From positions 224,023-288,022 of the forward strand of contig JAFUAY010000012.1 in assembly GCA_017460515.1 (NCBI GenBank): DNA of 64,000 bases. The letters run 5' to 3'. The position numbers and the translations under genes are program-made. The notes beneath the pieces are model-generated. The model was not told the origin of the DNA. It saw only the letters and a program-made list of their open reading frames with translations, and searched no databases. Shown here one piece after another: positions 18,302 to 26,972 of this stretch; position 1 is the first letter of the stretch; each line of letters opens with the position of its first letter. This DNA comes from Prevotella sp. Lineage in GTDB: Bacteria; Bacteroidota; Bacteroidia; Bacteroidales; Bacteroidaceae.

Positions 18302-19630
18302 TTATTTCTTTTTCTCAGGATTGAATACCAAAGCGAAGGCAATGCCGACGATGAGGGCAAAAGCAGCAAAGATAAACCAGCAGGTCTGCCATTCTCCCTG
18401 TAGATAGCCTCCTTGCCATGAACAGTAGCTATTCACCACTTCACCTGCTACCAGCGTACCGACAGTTGCTCCCAGACCATTGGTCATCATCATGAACAGT
18501 CCTTGAGCCGACGCTTTGATAGAAGGATCACATTCCTGATCGACAAAGATGCCACCAGAGACGTTAAAGAAATCGAATGCCACACCATAAACTATACATG
18601 ACAGGATAAAGAAGATAACGCCAGGCATAGCCGGATCGCCAATACCGAAGAATCCAAATCGGAACACCCAGGCAAAGAGTGACATGAGCATAACAACCTT
18701 GATGCCGAAGCGTTTCAGGAAGAACGGTATCAGCAGGATACAACAGGCTTCACTTATCTGAGAGATAGAGGTAAGCAGCGTTGCGTTATTAGCAGCAAAG
18801 GTGTCAGCATATTCAGGAATGCCTTTGAAACTTGTCAGGAAAGGACCCGCAAATCCGTTGGTTACCTGCAGACACATTCCAAGAAGAGCTGAGAAGATGA
18901 AGAACAATGCCATCTGACGACGCTTGAACAACTTGAAAGCATTCAAGCCGAGGCTTTCTACCAGCGAGACCTTTCCTTCCTTCTTATCCAATCTGCATTC
19001 TGGCAATGTGAGACAGTAGGCAAAGAGTACAAGACTCAACAGTCCCGAAACGAAGAATTGCATATAGGTGTACTGGAACTTATGGGCGTTATCGCCTAAC
19101 GTGAATCCCATACCGCTATCATCGATGAAAGCGCAATTGACAAACCACATAGTGGCGATAAAGCCTACCGTTCCCAACACACGGATGGGCGGAAAATCCT
19201 TTACCGTATCATAGCCGTTCTTCTTCAGTATGGAAAATGCTACCGTATTCGACAGGGCAATCGTAGGCATGAAGAATGCCACACTCAGTGAATACATCGC
19301 AATGAAAGCCGACTTATTCTCCAGTTCCTGTCCGAAGCCAGCCTGCATTCCCATCCACCAGCACACCAACATGGCAGCGCCAGCCAACAAATGACAAAGG
19401 CCCAAAGCTCGCTGTGGTTGTATGTATTTATCTGCCACAATGCCCATCAGGGTTGGCATGAATATCGAAACAATTCCCTGAATAGCATAGAACCAGGCAA
19501 TCTGCTCGCCCAGTCCGGCCACTCCCAAATAGTTGCCCATACAAGTGAGGTAAGCTCCCCACACGGCAAACTCCAGGAAGTTCATTACTGACAATCGTAC
19601 TTTAAGGTTCATCATAGTTTTTAGTTTCAT
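18302..19630 (-). CDS. MFS nucleoside permease (NupG-like)
   Basis: The 442-residue protein has about 12 hydrophobic segments and the NupG/XapB-type start VRLSVMNFLEFAVWGAYLT, with ADKYIQPQRALG in the first cytoplasmic loop. Family members import nucleosides by proton symport across the inner membrane. The stretch NVSGGIFVDQECDPSIKASAQGLFMMMTNG is typical of Bacteroidota members. It ends 39 nt before the DUF151 gene. A second ATG (MMNLKVRLS) 15 nt in is an equally likely start. Confidence 0.88.
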   Translation of the reverse strand: MKLKTMMNLKVRLSVMNFLEFAVWGAYLTCMGNYLGVAGLGEQIAWFYAIQGIVSIFMPTLMGIVADKYIQPQRALGLCHLLAGAAMLVCWWMGMQAGFGQELENKSAFIAMYSLSVAFFMPTIALSNTVAFSILKKNGYDTVKDFPPIRVLGTVGFIATMWFVNCAFIDDSGMGFTLGDNAHKFQYTYMQFFVSGLLSLVLFAYCLTLPECRLDKKEGKVSLVESLGLNAFKLFKRRQMALFFIFSALLGMCLQVTNGFAGPFLTSFKGIPEYADTFAANNATLLTSISQISEACCILLIPFFLKRFGIKVVMLMSLFAWVFRFGFFGIGDPAMPGVIFFILSCIVYGVAFDFFNVSGGIFVDQECDPSIKASAQGLFMMMTNGLGATVGTLVAGEVVNSYCSWQGGYLQGEWQTCWFIFAAFALIVGIAFALVFNPEKKK

Positions 19631-19634
19631 TTAG

Positions 19635-19865
19635 TTATTCTATTCGTTTTCCATTATAATAGGCGGTCATCGTGCCGTCATTTTCTTGATTTAAGAGAAT
19701 CAATCCGCTCCACCATTCTGTTTGGGGAAGTTCCTCTTGAAGCGGGTAGTACTTTACTACTACTCCTGACTGTATCTCCACGACCTGTTGCCGAAGCACT
19801 TCTCCTGTCGACAACTTCAGCTGATTGGAAGCTATCCGTATTCTCCTTCTTTGTTTTTTCTGCAT
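19635..19865 (-). CDS. Small conserved-looking protein overlapping the DUF4296 gene
   Basis: This 76-residue protein begins MQKKQRRRIRIASNQLKLST and contains EVLRQQVVEIQSGVVVKYYPL and WWSGLILLNQ, with alternating hydrophobic beta strands. I infer a real gene because the composition is protein-like and an ATG start is present. Most of it (188 nt) lies in another frame inside the 3' end of the DUF4296 gene, whose own frame there is low-complexity. It ends 4 nt before the transporter start. Function unknown; such small proteins occur between lspA/DUF4296 and metabolic genes in this phylum. Confidence 0.6.
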   Translation of the reverse strand: MQKKQRRRIRIASNQLKLSTGEVLRQQVVEIQSGVVVKYYPLQEELPQTEWWSGLILLNQENDGTMTAYYNGKRIE

Positions 19866-20634
19866 TCTTGGAATGGAATCTTATCAATTGTATATTATTG
19901 ACAAACAGCAGGCGGAGGGTTGTTGACGGATCATCAGCACCTCCCAGGTAGAAGAATCCGTGTACACGTTTCGGACAGCCAAGTGTAGTGGTTGGCTTAA
20001 TGTTTATCTGACTAAGTCCTGAATACGAGAAGTGCGTCTGTCTGACCACTACCGTATCAGGATAATCGACTGCCACATAAAGGAATCCGTCCTTCTTTCC
20101 ACTCTGATAGACGAAGTCGGCCATAAACTGCATCAGGAACGAGTCGCCTTCGCGAAAGATGGAATCACCCTCTATGCTGAACTCGAAACGATGATGAGGA
20201 GGTACGGGAACCATCACGTGAGTTGTATTCTCCACCCAGATATTAGCTGTATCGCCATACGATGTCAAATCAGAATAGCGACCTATTTCGCCCTCGCTTG
20301 CCCCCAAGGATACTGCTTTGTCCTGCAGACGTGCCAGCACATGATTATAGATAGGTCCGAACCGGTCTGCACGAGTGTAATAGTAGACCATCGACGAGTC
20401 GAACTGTTCCTGTGTATAGCCGTGCTTCTGAAGAGCTGCCTGCCAGTAGAGCAACTGTTTATAGGTCTGTTCACCATAATTACTCTCCAGCTGAGCCATT
20501 CCTCGTGCAATATGGTAGTCGACGAGCAGGTCTTCCATCTCGTCTGGCTGAATCACTTCGCTGGGGGTTGTAGGCTTACAGCCCGCCATCAAGCCCAAAA
20601 GCCCTACTGCAACTATAATCAGGAGTCTATTCAC
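19678..20634 (-). CDS. DUF4296 lipoprotein with extended C-terminus
   Basis: The protein has 318 residues and starts at GTG 20634. Its lipoprotein signal reads MNRLLIIVAVGLLGLMAGC (lipobox LMAGC), and a DUF4296 domain follows (about 30-115; MEDLLVDYHIARGMAQLE, YYTRADRFGPIYNHVLARL). A beta-rich middle region follows. After about residue 255 the sequence turns into a charged Ser/Arg/Lys tail that coincides with the out-of-frame small gene. The start overlaps the lspA stop by 8 nt. Function unknown; the lspA-DUF4296 order is common in Bacteroidota. Confidence 0.85.
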   Translation of the reverse strand: MNRLLIIVAVGLLGLMAGCKPTTPSEVIQPDEMEDLLVDYHIARGMAQLESNYGEQTYKQLLYWQAALQKHGYTQEQFDSSMVYYYTRADRFGPIYNHVLARLQDKAVSLGASEGEIGRYSDLTSYGDTANIWVENTTHVMVPVPPHHRFEFSIEGDSIFREGDSFLMQFMADFVYQSGKKDGFLYVAVDYPDTVVVRQTHFSYSGLSQINIKPTTTLGCPKRVHGFFYLGGADDPSTTLRLLFVNNIQLIRFHSKNAEKTKKENTDSFQSAEVVDRRSASATGRGDTVRSSSKVLPASRGTSPNRMVERIDSLKSRK

Positions 20635-21241
20635 GCTTCAGCGACAGTTCACTAATCTCCTTTCGGAAGAAGAGAATCAACAAGACTACGCCTACAGAGA
20701 TGGCTGAATCGGCGAAATTAAACACAGGGCTGAAGAAGATGAATTCTTCGCCTCCATATACAGGGAACCAGTTTGGATAGGTAGTCACAATCAGGGGGAA
20801 GTAGAACATATCTACCACCTTTCCCATTAGGAATGATGAGTAACCCTCTCCAAAAGGCACGAGTCCTGCTACCGTATAGCTGTTGGAAGCATCAAAGACC
20901 AAGCCATAGAACATACAGTCAATCAAGTTGCCTAAGGCTCCTGCCAGGATCATCGACAGACAGACGACATAACTTGTTCGTACCGTCTCCTTCCGGGTTT
21001 GCAACCACACATAGTAGGCCAGCACGCAGATGGCAGCTATGCGGAACAGCGACAGCACCAGTTTGGAACCGATCTGCATACCGTAGGCCATACCGTTATT
21101 CTCAATGAATGCGATATAGAACCAGTCAGTAACATGGATACTCTCGTGGAGCGCCATGTGGGTCTTCACCCATATCTTGATGACTTGATCAATAATCAGG
21201 ATGGCAGCAATAAGAACTGCTGCCAGCCTTCCCTTGGTCAT
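20627..21241 (-). CDS. lspA: Lipoprotein signal peptidase II
   Basis: The protein has 204 residues from ATG 21241 (MTKGRLAAVLIAAILIIDQ). A GTG at 21259, overlapping the previous stop, is the alternative. Four membrane helices and both catalytic aspartates are present, in GALGNLIDCMFYG and FNFADSAISVG. The enzyme removes prolipoprotein signal peptides at the lipobox cysteine. Compared with short LspA forms it has an insertion between helices 3 and 4 (PFGEGYSSFLMGKVVDMFYFPL), as usual in Bacteroidota. Confidence 0.95.
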   Translation of the reverse strand: MTKGRLAAVLIAAILIIDQVIKIWVKTHMALHESIHVTDWFYIAFIENNGMAYGMQIGSKLVLSLFRIAAICVLAYYVWLQTRKETVRTSYVVCLSMILAGALGNLIDCMFYGLVFDASNSYTVAGLVPFGEGYSSFLMGKVVDMFYFPLIVTTYPNWFPVYGGEEFIFFSPVFNFADSAISVGVVLLILFFRKEISELSLKRE

Positions 21242-21255
21242 GATGCGCTGTGATA

Positions 21256-21642
21256 TCACTTCCTTTGTTTCTCCATTTGTTTCGACTCCACGCTAAGGGT
21301 AGCATGAGGCACAGCACGCAAGCGTTCTTTTGGTATCAGCTTACCTGTGATGCGGTCTATGCCGTAAGTCTTGTTTTCAATACGCACAAGGGCAGCCTTG
21401 AGTCCCTGTATGAATTTCTGCTGACGGGCAGCAAACTGGATGAGATCTTCCTTCGACTGCGTAGTACTACCCTCCTCCAATGCCTTGTAGGTGGGTGATG
21501 TATCGTCTACGTCGTTCGAGTCCTCGTTGGTCAGGACTTTCATCATCTGGTCGTAGTCACGCTTGGCCAGCGCCAGCTTCTCATTGATAATCTCGCGGAA
21601 CTCCTCGAGTTCCTCGTCAGTGTAACGTGTTTTCTCGGCCAT
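21256..21642 (-). CDS. TraR/DksA-like protein without zinc-finger cysteines
   Basis: The 128-residue protein has the DksA-type layout: an N-terminal helix pair with an acidic tip (NEDSNDVDDTSPTYKALEEGS) and a C-terminal segment ENKTYGIDRITGKLIPKERL. All cysteines expected of the C4 zinc finger are missing, so the fold must be held without zinc. DksA relatives bind the secondary channel of RNA polymerase. It sits between ileS (57 nt upstream) and lspA, the conserved order in this phylum. Confidence 0.85.
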   Translation of the reverse strand: MAEKTRYTDEELEEFREIINEKLALAKRDYDQMMKVLTNEDSNDVDDTSPTYKALEEGSTTQSKEDLIQFAARQQKFIQGLKAALVRIENKTYGIDRITGKLIPKERLRAVPHATLSVESKQMEKQRK

Positions 21643-21699
21643 AATTGTTAAGATAGAATTTTTACTGTAGATGTTTCAGTATTGGTTAATAATTGGTAT

Positions 21700-24600
21700 T
21701 TATATTTTCACTACTTTGATATTCAGGCTGAAGTCATCAAACTCCACAGCCTGTCCATCATTGTTTTCCAAACGGATTTCGTCAGCCAGCACCTGCTTGC
21801 CTACGTAGTCACCAAAGTTCTGGATAGCCTTTGTAGCAGCCTCGTTGGGCTGAATGCTCACCACGATACGGTCTGTTATTTCTAGTCCGCCTTTCTTACG
21901 CAGGTTCTGGATGCGGTTCACCAGCTCACGGGCCATACCCTCGTTGCGCAGTTCGTCAGTCAGAGTGATATCAAGGGCTACAGTCAGATTGCCTTCGTTA
22001 CCAACCAGCCAGCCAGGAATATCCTCGCTGATGATGTCTACGTCAGCAACCTCGACAGTCAACTCCTGACCTTCCACATTGATGACGATAGAGCCCACCT
22101 TTTCCAATTGGGCAATCTGCTCCTGTGAAAGGGCATCCATCTGAGCGGCAACGCCCTTCATGAGCTTACCGAACTTCTTACCCATCGTACGGAAGTTGCA
22201 CTTCACTTTCTTCACCAGGATGCCTGCACCTTCTACAAACTTCACTTCCTTCACATTTACTTCCTGCAGGAAGATTTGCTTCACGCTCTCAATGGCAGCC
22301 TTTTGGTCTGCATCAACAGGAGGAATCATCAGTGTCTGCAGGGGCTGCTTCACCTTCAGACTTTCCTTACGGCGCAAAGCCAGCACAATGGTAGTGATGC
22401 GCTGGGCAATCTCCATGCGGTTCTCCAGGTCGGCATTCACGAGACTCATATCAGCCACAGGGAACTTCTCCAGGTGTACAGAGTCTTTCTCGCCACCCAG
22501 GTCGCAGTAGATGCGGTCAGCGAAGAAAGGAGCGAATGGTGCCAACAGCTTCGAGACAGTCATCAGGCACTCATAGAGGGTCTGATAGGCAGCCAGCTTA
22601 TCCTCATCCATCTCTTTACCCCAGAAGCGCTTCTTGTTCAGACGGACATACCAGTTGGAGAGGTCTTCGTCGACGAACTTGTCGATGAGTCGTCCGGCAC
22701 GGGTTGGATCATAGCCGTTCAGTTCTGTCTCAACACCTTTCACGAGCGAGTTCAGACAAGAGAGAATCCAGCGGTCGAACTCTGGGCGCTTCTCGACAGG
22801 CACCTGAGGCGTAGCAGGATTGAAATCGTCTACGTTGGCATACATTGCAAAGAGCGAGTATGTATTATATAAGGTGCCAAAGAACTTGCGGCTCACCTCA
22901 GCCACGCCCTCTGGATCAAACTTCAGGTTGTCCCAGGGCTCTGAGTTGGTCATCATATAGAAACGAACGGCATCAGAACCGAACTTGTCAATCATGTCGA
23001 ACGGATTGACTACATTGCCCACGTGTTTCGACATCTTGTTGCCTTTCGCATCGAGTACCAGTCCGGTTGAGATTACGTTCTTGAAGGCCACTGAGTCGAA
23101 GATCATCGTAGCGATAGCGTGGAGTGTAAAGAACCATCCACGGGTCTGATCGACGCCCTCATTGATAAAGTCGGCAGGGAATGCTAAGTTATTGTCAACC
23201 AGTTCTTTATTCTCAAACGGATAATGTATTTGTGCATAGGGCATTGAACCAGAATCGAACCACACGTCTACGAGGTCTGACTCACGCTTCATGGGCTTAC
23301 CGCTCTCGCTGACCAGCATGATGTAGTCAACGTAAGGACGGTGCACGTCAATCTTATCATAGTTCTCCTGCGAGTAGTCGCCAGGCACGAAGCCTCTCTC
23401 CTTGAATGGGTTCGACTTCATCACCCCAGCAGCCACAGCCTTCTCAATCTCGTTGTAGAGTTCTTCGAGGCTTCCGATGCACTTCTCTTCACCATCTTCT
23501 GAGCGCCAGATGGGCAGCGGAGTACCCCAGAAACGCGAACGAGAGAGGTTCCAGTCGTTCAGATTGTCGAGCCAGTTGCCGAAACGTCCTGAGCCAGTTG
23601 ACTCCGGTTGCCAGTTGATGGTCTTGTTCAGCTCTGACATACGCTCCTTCATCGATGAACTCTTAATGAACCAAGAATCGAGGGGATAATAGAGCACGGG
23701 CTTGTCCGTACGCCAACAGTGAGGATAGTTGTGCACGTGTTTCTCAATCTTGAAAGCCTTTCCGTCGGCCTTCAGATCCATACAGATAGAGATATCGAGA
23801 GTCTCATCCTTATCAGTGAGGTTCTCGTCGTAGGCATTCTTCACGTAGCGACCTGCATAGCGGCTCCATTTCTCCACGTCAACATATTGTTTGACAAATG
23901 CCTCGTCAAGATCTTCTACGACGAAGTACTTGCCCTGCAAGTCAACCACAGGGCGCTCAGCACCTTTCTTGTCGATGAGTACAATCGGACAGATGCCTGC
24001 CTTCTTTGCCACGAAAGCATCGTCGGCACCGAAGTTGGGAGCGATATGCACAATACCAGCACCATCCTCAGTAGTCACATAGTCGCCAGGAATCACGCGG
24101 AAAGCATCACCCATAGGCTTGATCATTGGCAGCAACTGCTCATACTCAATACCCACGAGATCAGTTCCCTTGTAACGGCCTACCACGCGATAAGGCAGGA
24201 ATTTCTCGCCTTTCTTGAATTCAGGCAGTTCACCACCATCGGTAATCTCGGCAGCAGTATCGAAATAAGCTGGCACACGGGCATCAGCCAGAACGACGGT
24301 TATCTTCTCTGCCGTATAGGGATTATAGGTCTCCAGCGCCACATAGTCAATCTTCGGACCTACGCAGAGGGCCGAGTTGGCAGCAAGTGTCCAGGGAGTT
24401 GTGGTCCAGGCCATGAAGTAGAGGGGGCCCCACTCTCCGGAAACTCCAGATAATCCGGATTTTCCGGCCTTAACCTTAAACAGCGCCGTACACGTGGTAT
24501 CCTTCACATCGCGATAGCAGCCAGGCTGGTTCAACTCGTGAGAGGAAAGACCCGTTCCTGCAGCAGGCGAGTACGGCTGAATGGTATAGCCCTTATAGAG

Positions 24601-25134
24601 CAACCCCTTGTTATAGAACTGCTTCAGCAGATACCAGAGGGTCTCAATATACTTGTTGTCATAGGTGATATAAGGATGATCCAGGTCTACGAAGTAGCCC
24701 ATACGCTCAGTGAGTTCACGCCACTCGGCAGTAAACATCATCACATTCTCGCGACACTTCTTGTTGTAGTCCTCAGTTGAGATATACTTCTCGCTCTCCT
24801 TATTGTCGATATCAGCCTTGGTGATGCCCAGTTCCTTCTCTACGCCCAACTCTACAGGCAGTCCGTGGGTATCCCAACCAGCCTTACGCTTCACTTGGAA
24901 GCCCTGCATGGTCTTATAGCGATTGAAGGTGTCTTTGATAGAACGGGCCAGCACGTGGTGAATGCCTGGATGTCCGTTAGCCGAGGGGGGACCCTCGAAG
25001 AACACGAACTGAGGACAGCCCTCACGCTCATCGATAGAACGGTGGAAGATGTCTTCTTTCTGCCACTTCTCCAGAATCTCATTGTTCACCTGTGTCAGGT
25101 TCAAGCCGTTATGCTCGGCGAATCTCTTTGCCAT
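21700..25134 (-). CDS. ileS: Isoleucyl-tRNA synthetase
   Basis: The 1144-residue class Ia synthetase has PPSANGHPGIHHVLAR as its HIGH region, GNKMSKHVGN as the KMSKS loop, the editing (CP1) domain in between and the anticodon-binding helices after about residue 680. It charges tRNA-Ile. Around residues 223-236, in the early editing-domain insertion, the sequence KSGLSGVSGEWG is encoded by four 9-bp tandem repeats and looks like a lineage-specific expansion. The start ATG at 25134 lies 35 nt after a perfect promoter, so there is no room for a T-box leader. Confidence 0.97.
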   Translation of the reverse strand: MAKRFAEHNGLNLTQVNNEILEKWQKEDIFHRSIDEREGCPQFVFFEGPPSANGHPGIHHVLARSIKDTFNRYKTMQGFQVKRKAGWDTHGLPVELGVEKELGITKADIDNKESEKYISTEDYNKKCRENVMMFTAEWRELTERMGYFVDLDHPYITYDNKYIETLWYLLKQFYNKGLLYKGYTIQPYSPAAGTGLSSHELNQPGCYRDVKDTTCTALFKVKAGKSGLSGVSGEWGPLYFMAWTTTPWTLAANSALCVGPKIDYVALETYNPYTAEKITVVLADARVPAYFDTAAEITDGGELPEFKKGEKFLPYRVVGRYKGTDLVGIEYEQLLPMIKPMGDAFRVIPGDYVTTEDGAGIVHIAPNFGADDAFVAKKAGICPIVLIDKKGAERPVVDLQGKYFVVEDLDEAFVKQYVDVEKWSRYAGRYVKNAYDENLTDKDETLDISICMDLKADGKAFKIEKHVHNYPHCWRTDKPVLYYPLDSWFIKSSSMKERMSELNKTINWQPESTGSGRFGNWLDNLNDWNLSRSRFWGTPLPIWRSEDGEEKCIGSLEELYNEIEKAVAAGVMKSNPFKERGFVPGDYSQENYDKIDVHRPYVDYIMLVSESGKPMKRESDLVDVWFDSGSMPYAQIHYPFENKELVDNNLAFPADFINEGVDQTRGWFFTLHAIATMIFDSVAFKNVISTGLVLDAKGNKMSKHVGNVVNPFDMIDKFGSDAVRFYMMTNSEPWDNLKFDPEGVAEVSRKFFGTLYNTYSLFAMYANVDDFNPATPQVPVEKRPEFDRWILSCLNSLVKGVETELNGYDPTRAGRLIDKFVDEDLSNWYVRLNKKRFWGKEMDEDKLAAYQTLYECLMTVSKLLAPFAPFFADRIYCDLGGEKDSVHLEKFPVADMSLVNADLENRMEIAQRITTIVLALRRKESLKVKQPLQTLMIPPVDADQKAAIESVKQIFLQEVNVKEVKFVEGAGILVKKVKCNFRTMGKKFGKLMKGVAAQMDALSQEQIAQLEKVGSIVINVEGQELTVEVADVDIISEDIPGWLVGNEGNLTVALDITLTDELRNEGMARELVNRIQNLRKKGGLEITDRIVVSIQPNEAATKAIQNFGDYVGKQVLADEIRLENNDGQAVEFDDFSLNIKVVKI
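24432..24467. repeat. 9-bp in-frame tandem repeat in ileS
   Basis: Four 9-mers (minus strand TCCGGAAAA, TCCGGATTA, TCTGGAGTT and TCCGGAGAG in phase) follow the pattern TCNGGANNN and encode Ser-Gly-X tripeptides. The same unit occurs in lacZ (47575-47610) and in the yigZ leader (51921-51965). Confidence 0.75.
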
Positions 25135-25168
25135 ATAATTTATAAGTACTTATTTTTATTTTGACGTG

Positions 25169-25199
25169 CAAAGGTATGAAAAAATCTGCAAGCTACCAA
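25169..25199 (-). promoter_or_regulatory. ileS promoter
   Basis: On the minus strand TTG (25199-25197), 20 nt, TACCTTTG (25176-25169) is a full -33/-7 match 34 nt before the ileS ATG. Confidence 0.8.
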
Positions 25200-25256
25200 A
25201 ATAATAAATAAAAATTATGAAAAGCGATACGCTGAAGCACTCAAAGCGAAGTCAAA

Positions 25257-25398
25257 GGACGCTTGGAGTGAAAGCCAAGAACGCTTGAAGTAAAAGCCAA
25301 GAACGCTAGGAGCGAAAGCCAAGAACGCTAGGTGCAAAGCATAGGAACGCTCATAGCATTTGACTGAAACGCTCCAAGCGTTTGACTGAAACGCTTAC
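25257..25398. repeat. 22-bp tandem repeat array, about 6.5 units
   Basis: Six units of exactly 22 bp begin at 25257, 25279, 25301, 25323, 25345 and 25367, with a partial unit at 25389. Each opens with the heptamer GAACGCT or a one-base variant, and the first three end in AAAGCCAA. A weak extra copy precedes the array (25235). The array fills the gap between the ileS promoter and the terminator of the barrel-protein gene. The plus strand holds a 23-codon frame (25217-25288) through its start. Confidence 0.85.
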
Positions 25399-25425
25399 AA
25401 AAAAAGCCCACCTCGAAAGGTGGGC
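25399..25425 (-). terminator. Terminator of the outer-membrane barrel gene
   Basis: GCCCACCT / AGGTGGGC form an 8-bp GC-rich stem with a CGAA tetraloop, followed on the minus strand by seven T. This is a textbook intrinsic terminator 30 nt past the stop at 25455. Confidence 0.92.
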
Positions 25426-25454
25426 CTATTTGAATTTAAGTTTTTGTCTACGAC

Positions 25455-25997
25455 TTAGAAGTTGTAGTAGAGACCGAACTTCAGGCCGAGGGTGCTGAAA
25501 TCCATCAGACCGAAGGTGTTAGTAGCCTCGCCACCGTCGGGCTTAGAAGACTTGTAACCCAGCAGACCCATTGTAGAAACAAAGCTCAGCTTGTCGTTCA
25601 GAGCAACTGCTACACCTGGACGAACGCCAATGCTCCACGAGTTCTCCTTATAATCCTTGTTTGTATAACCGTCACCCTTAGTATTCTTGAAAGTGAAAGA
25701 ACCATCAACGAAGAGGTTAACCTTCTCAGTCTTCACGAGATTGTAACGATAGTAAGGATTAACAGAGAATTCGGTCTTCTTAGAATCGTCCTTGCCTGAC
25801 ATACCGAAACCGATACCCAGACCAAGAGCAGAATTCTCGTCCAGAACGTAACCTACCTCAGGAGTGATAGAAATTTTTGAAGTTGAGTTACCGTCGTAAG
25901 ACTCTGAGCTCAGGTTCAAACCACCACCAACGTAGATTTGTGCACTCATTGTGGTTGCTGCGAAAGCAGCTGCGATTGTCATCAAAAACTTTTTCAT
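25455..25997 (-). CDS. Small outer-membrane beta-barrel protein
   Basis: The 180-residue protein has a signal peptide (MKKFLMTIAAAFAATTMSAQ). About eight amphipathic strands follow, and it ends in GLKFGLYYNF, the C-terminal aromatic signal of outer-membrane barrels. The length and strand pattern fit the OmpX/OmpW-like porin family in Bacteroidota. It has its own promoter and a strong terminator, so it is a single-gene transcript. Its specific function is unknown. Confidence 0.85.
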   Translation of the reverse strand: MKKFLMTIAAAFAATTMSAQIYVGGGLNLSSESYDGNSTSKISITPEVGYVLDENSALGLGIGFGMSGKDDSKKTEFSVNPYYRYNLVKTEKVNLFVDGSFTFKNTKGDGYTNKDYKENSWSIGVRPGVAVALNDKLSFVSTMGLLGYKSSKPDGGEATNTFGLMDFSTLGLKFGLYYNF

Positions 25998-26072
25998 TTT
26001 TCTTTCTTTTTATTAGTTAAATAATTAATGTTTCTACCAGCCTTTCGGCGTGGTTGTTTTCGAATCACGGTG

Positions 26073-26104
26073 CAAAGATATTAAAAAACTTTTAACACTG
26101 CCAA
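26073..26104 (-). promoter_or_regulatory. Promoter of the outer-membrane barrel gene
   Basis: On the minus strand TTG (26104-26102), 21 nt, TATCTTTG (26080-26073) stands about 75 nt before the ATG. It is back to back with the kdsA promoter. Confidence 0.72.
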
Positions 26105-26151
26105 AATTTTTGGGCATTTTTTTCACTTTTCATGTAAAAAATTGATTTATG

Positions 26152-26183
26152 TTTGCTTATTTGGCAATATTTTCCTACCTTTG
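26152..26183 (+). promoter_or_regulatory. kdsA promoter
   Basis: TTTG at 26152-26155, 20 nt, TACCTTTG at 26176-26183 is a full match. The leader to the ATG at 26214 is about 25 nt. Confidence 0.8.
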
Positions 26184-26213
26184 CACGTCTAAATACATTA
26201 TTATATATATAGT

Positions 26214-26972
26214 ATGAGCAAACCAAAGTTGATAGCAGGACCTTGCGTCATTGAGTCCATGGAACTGCTCGACACGATAGCCTGTCGACTGGTGGAAATC
26301 AATCAGCGACTGGACACCGACATCATATTCAAGGCTTCGTTTGATAAGGCCAACCGCACCAGCATCACCTCTTTCCGAGGTCCTGGTATGGAAAAAGGCC
26401 TGCAGATGCTAGCTGACATCAAGGAGAAATACGGGTTGAAACTGCTGACAGACATTCACGAATCGTGTCAGGCTGCTCCCGTAGGCGAGGTAGTCGATGT
26501 GATTCAGATACCCGCCTTCCTCTGCAGACAGACCGATCTGCTGGTAGCTGCGGCTCGAACGGGCAAGACTGTCAACATCAAAAAAGCGCAGTTCCTGGCT
26601 GGACGCGACATGAAGTACCCTGTCGAGAAGGCTCGCGATGCTGGCGCCAAAGAGGTCTGGCTTACTGAGCGAGGCAATATGATGGGCTATGGCAACTTGG
26701 TTGTTGACTTCCGGAACATTCCCGACATGCTCGAAATCGTGCCCACCGTCATCATGGACTGCACACATAGCGTTCAGCGTCCTGATGCCAAGGGAGGCAA
26801 GACGGGAGGCGATCGACGCTTCGTGCCGCAGATGGCACTCGCTGCAAAAGCCTTTGGCGCTACAGGCTACTTCTTCGAGGTACACCCCGACCCAGATCGC
26901 GGTCTCAGCGATGCAGCCAACATGCTGGAGCTGGACAAACTGGAAGGACTCATCAAACAATTATTGGCATGA
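26214..26972 (+). CDS. kdsA: 3-deoxy-8-phosphooctulonate synthase
   Basis: The 252-residue enzyme condenses phosphoenolpyruvate with arabinose-5-phosphate to Kdo-8-phosphate. Family motifs are IAGPCVIES at the start, KASFDKANRTS, IQIPAFLCRQTDLL and CTHSVQRPD. It lacks the N-terminal extension seen in related DAHP synthases. The stop overlaps the kdsD start (ATGA), so the product and the enzyme making its substrate are co-translated. Confidence 0.95.
   Translation: MSKPKLIAGPCVIESMELLDTIACRLVEINQRLDTDIIFKASFDKANRTSITSFRGPGMEKGLQMLADIKEKYGLKLLTDIHESCQAAPVGEVVDVIQIPAFLCRQTDLLVAAARTGKTVNIKKAQFLAGRDMKYPVEKARDAGAKEVWLTERGNMMGYGNLVVDFRNIPDMLEIVPTVIMDCTHSVQRPDAKGGKTGGDRRFVPQMALAAKAFGATGYFFEVHPDPDRGLSDAANMLELDKLEGLIKQLLA

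Noticed and set aside
24432-24467. Frameshift or assembly error in ileS
   Set aside because: The frame is continuous, the inserted unit is 9 bp, and the same unit occurs in lacZ and the yigZ leader, so a true repeat is more likely.
25135-25200. T-box or other riboswitch before ileS
   Set aside because: The promoter lies about 34 nt before the ATG, so the leader is too short, and T-boxes are not expected in this phylum.
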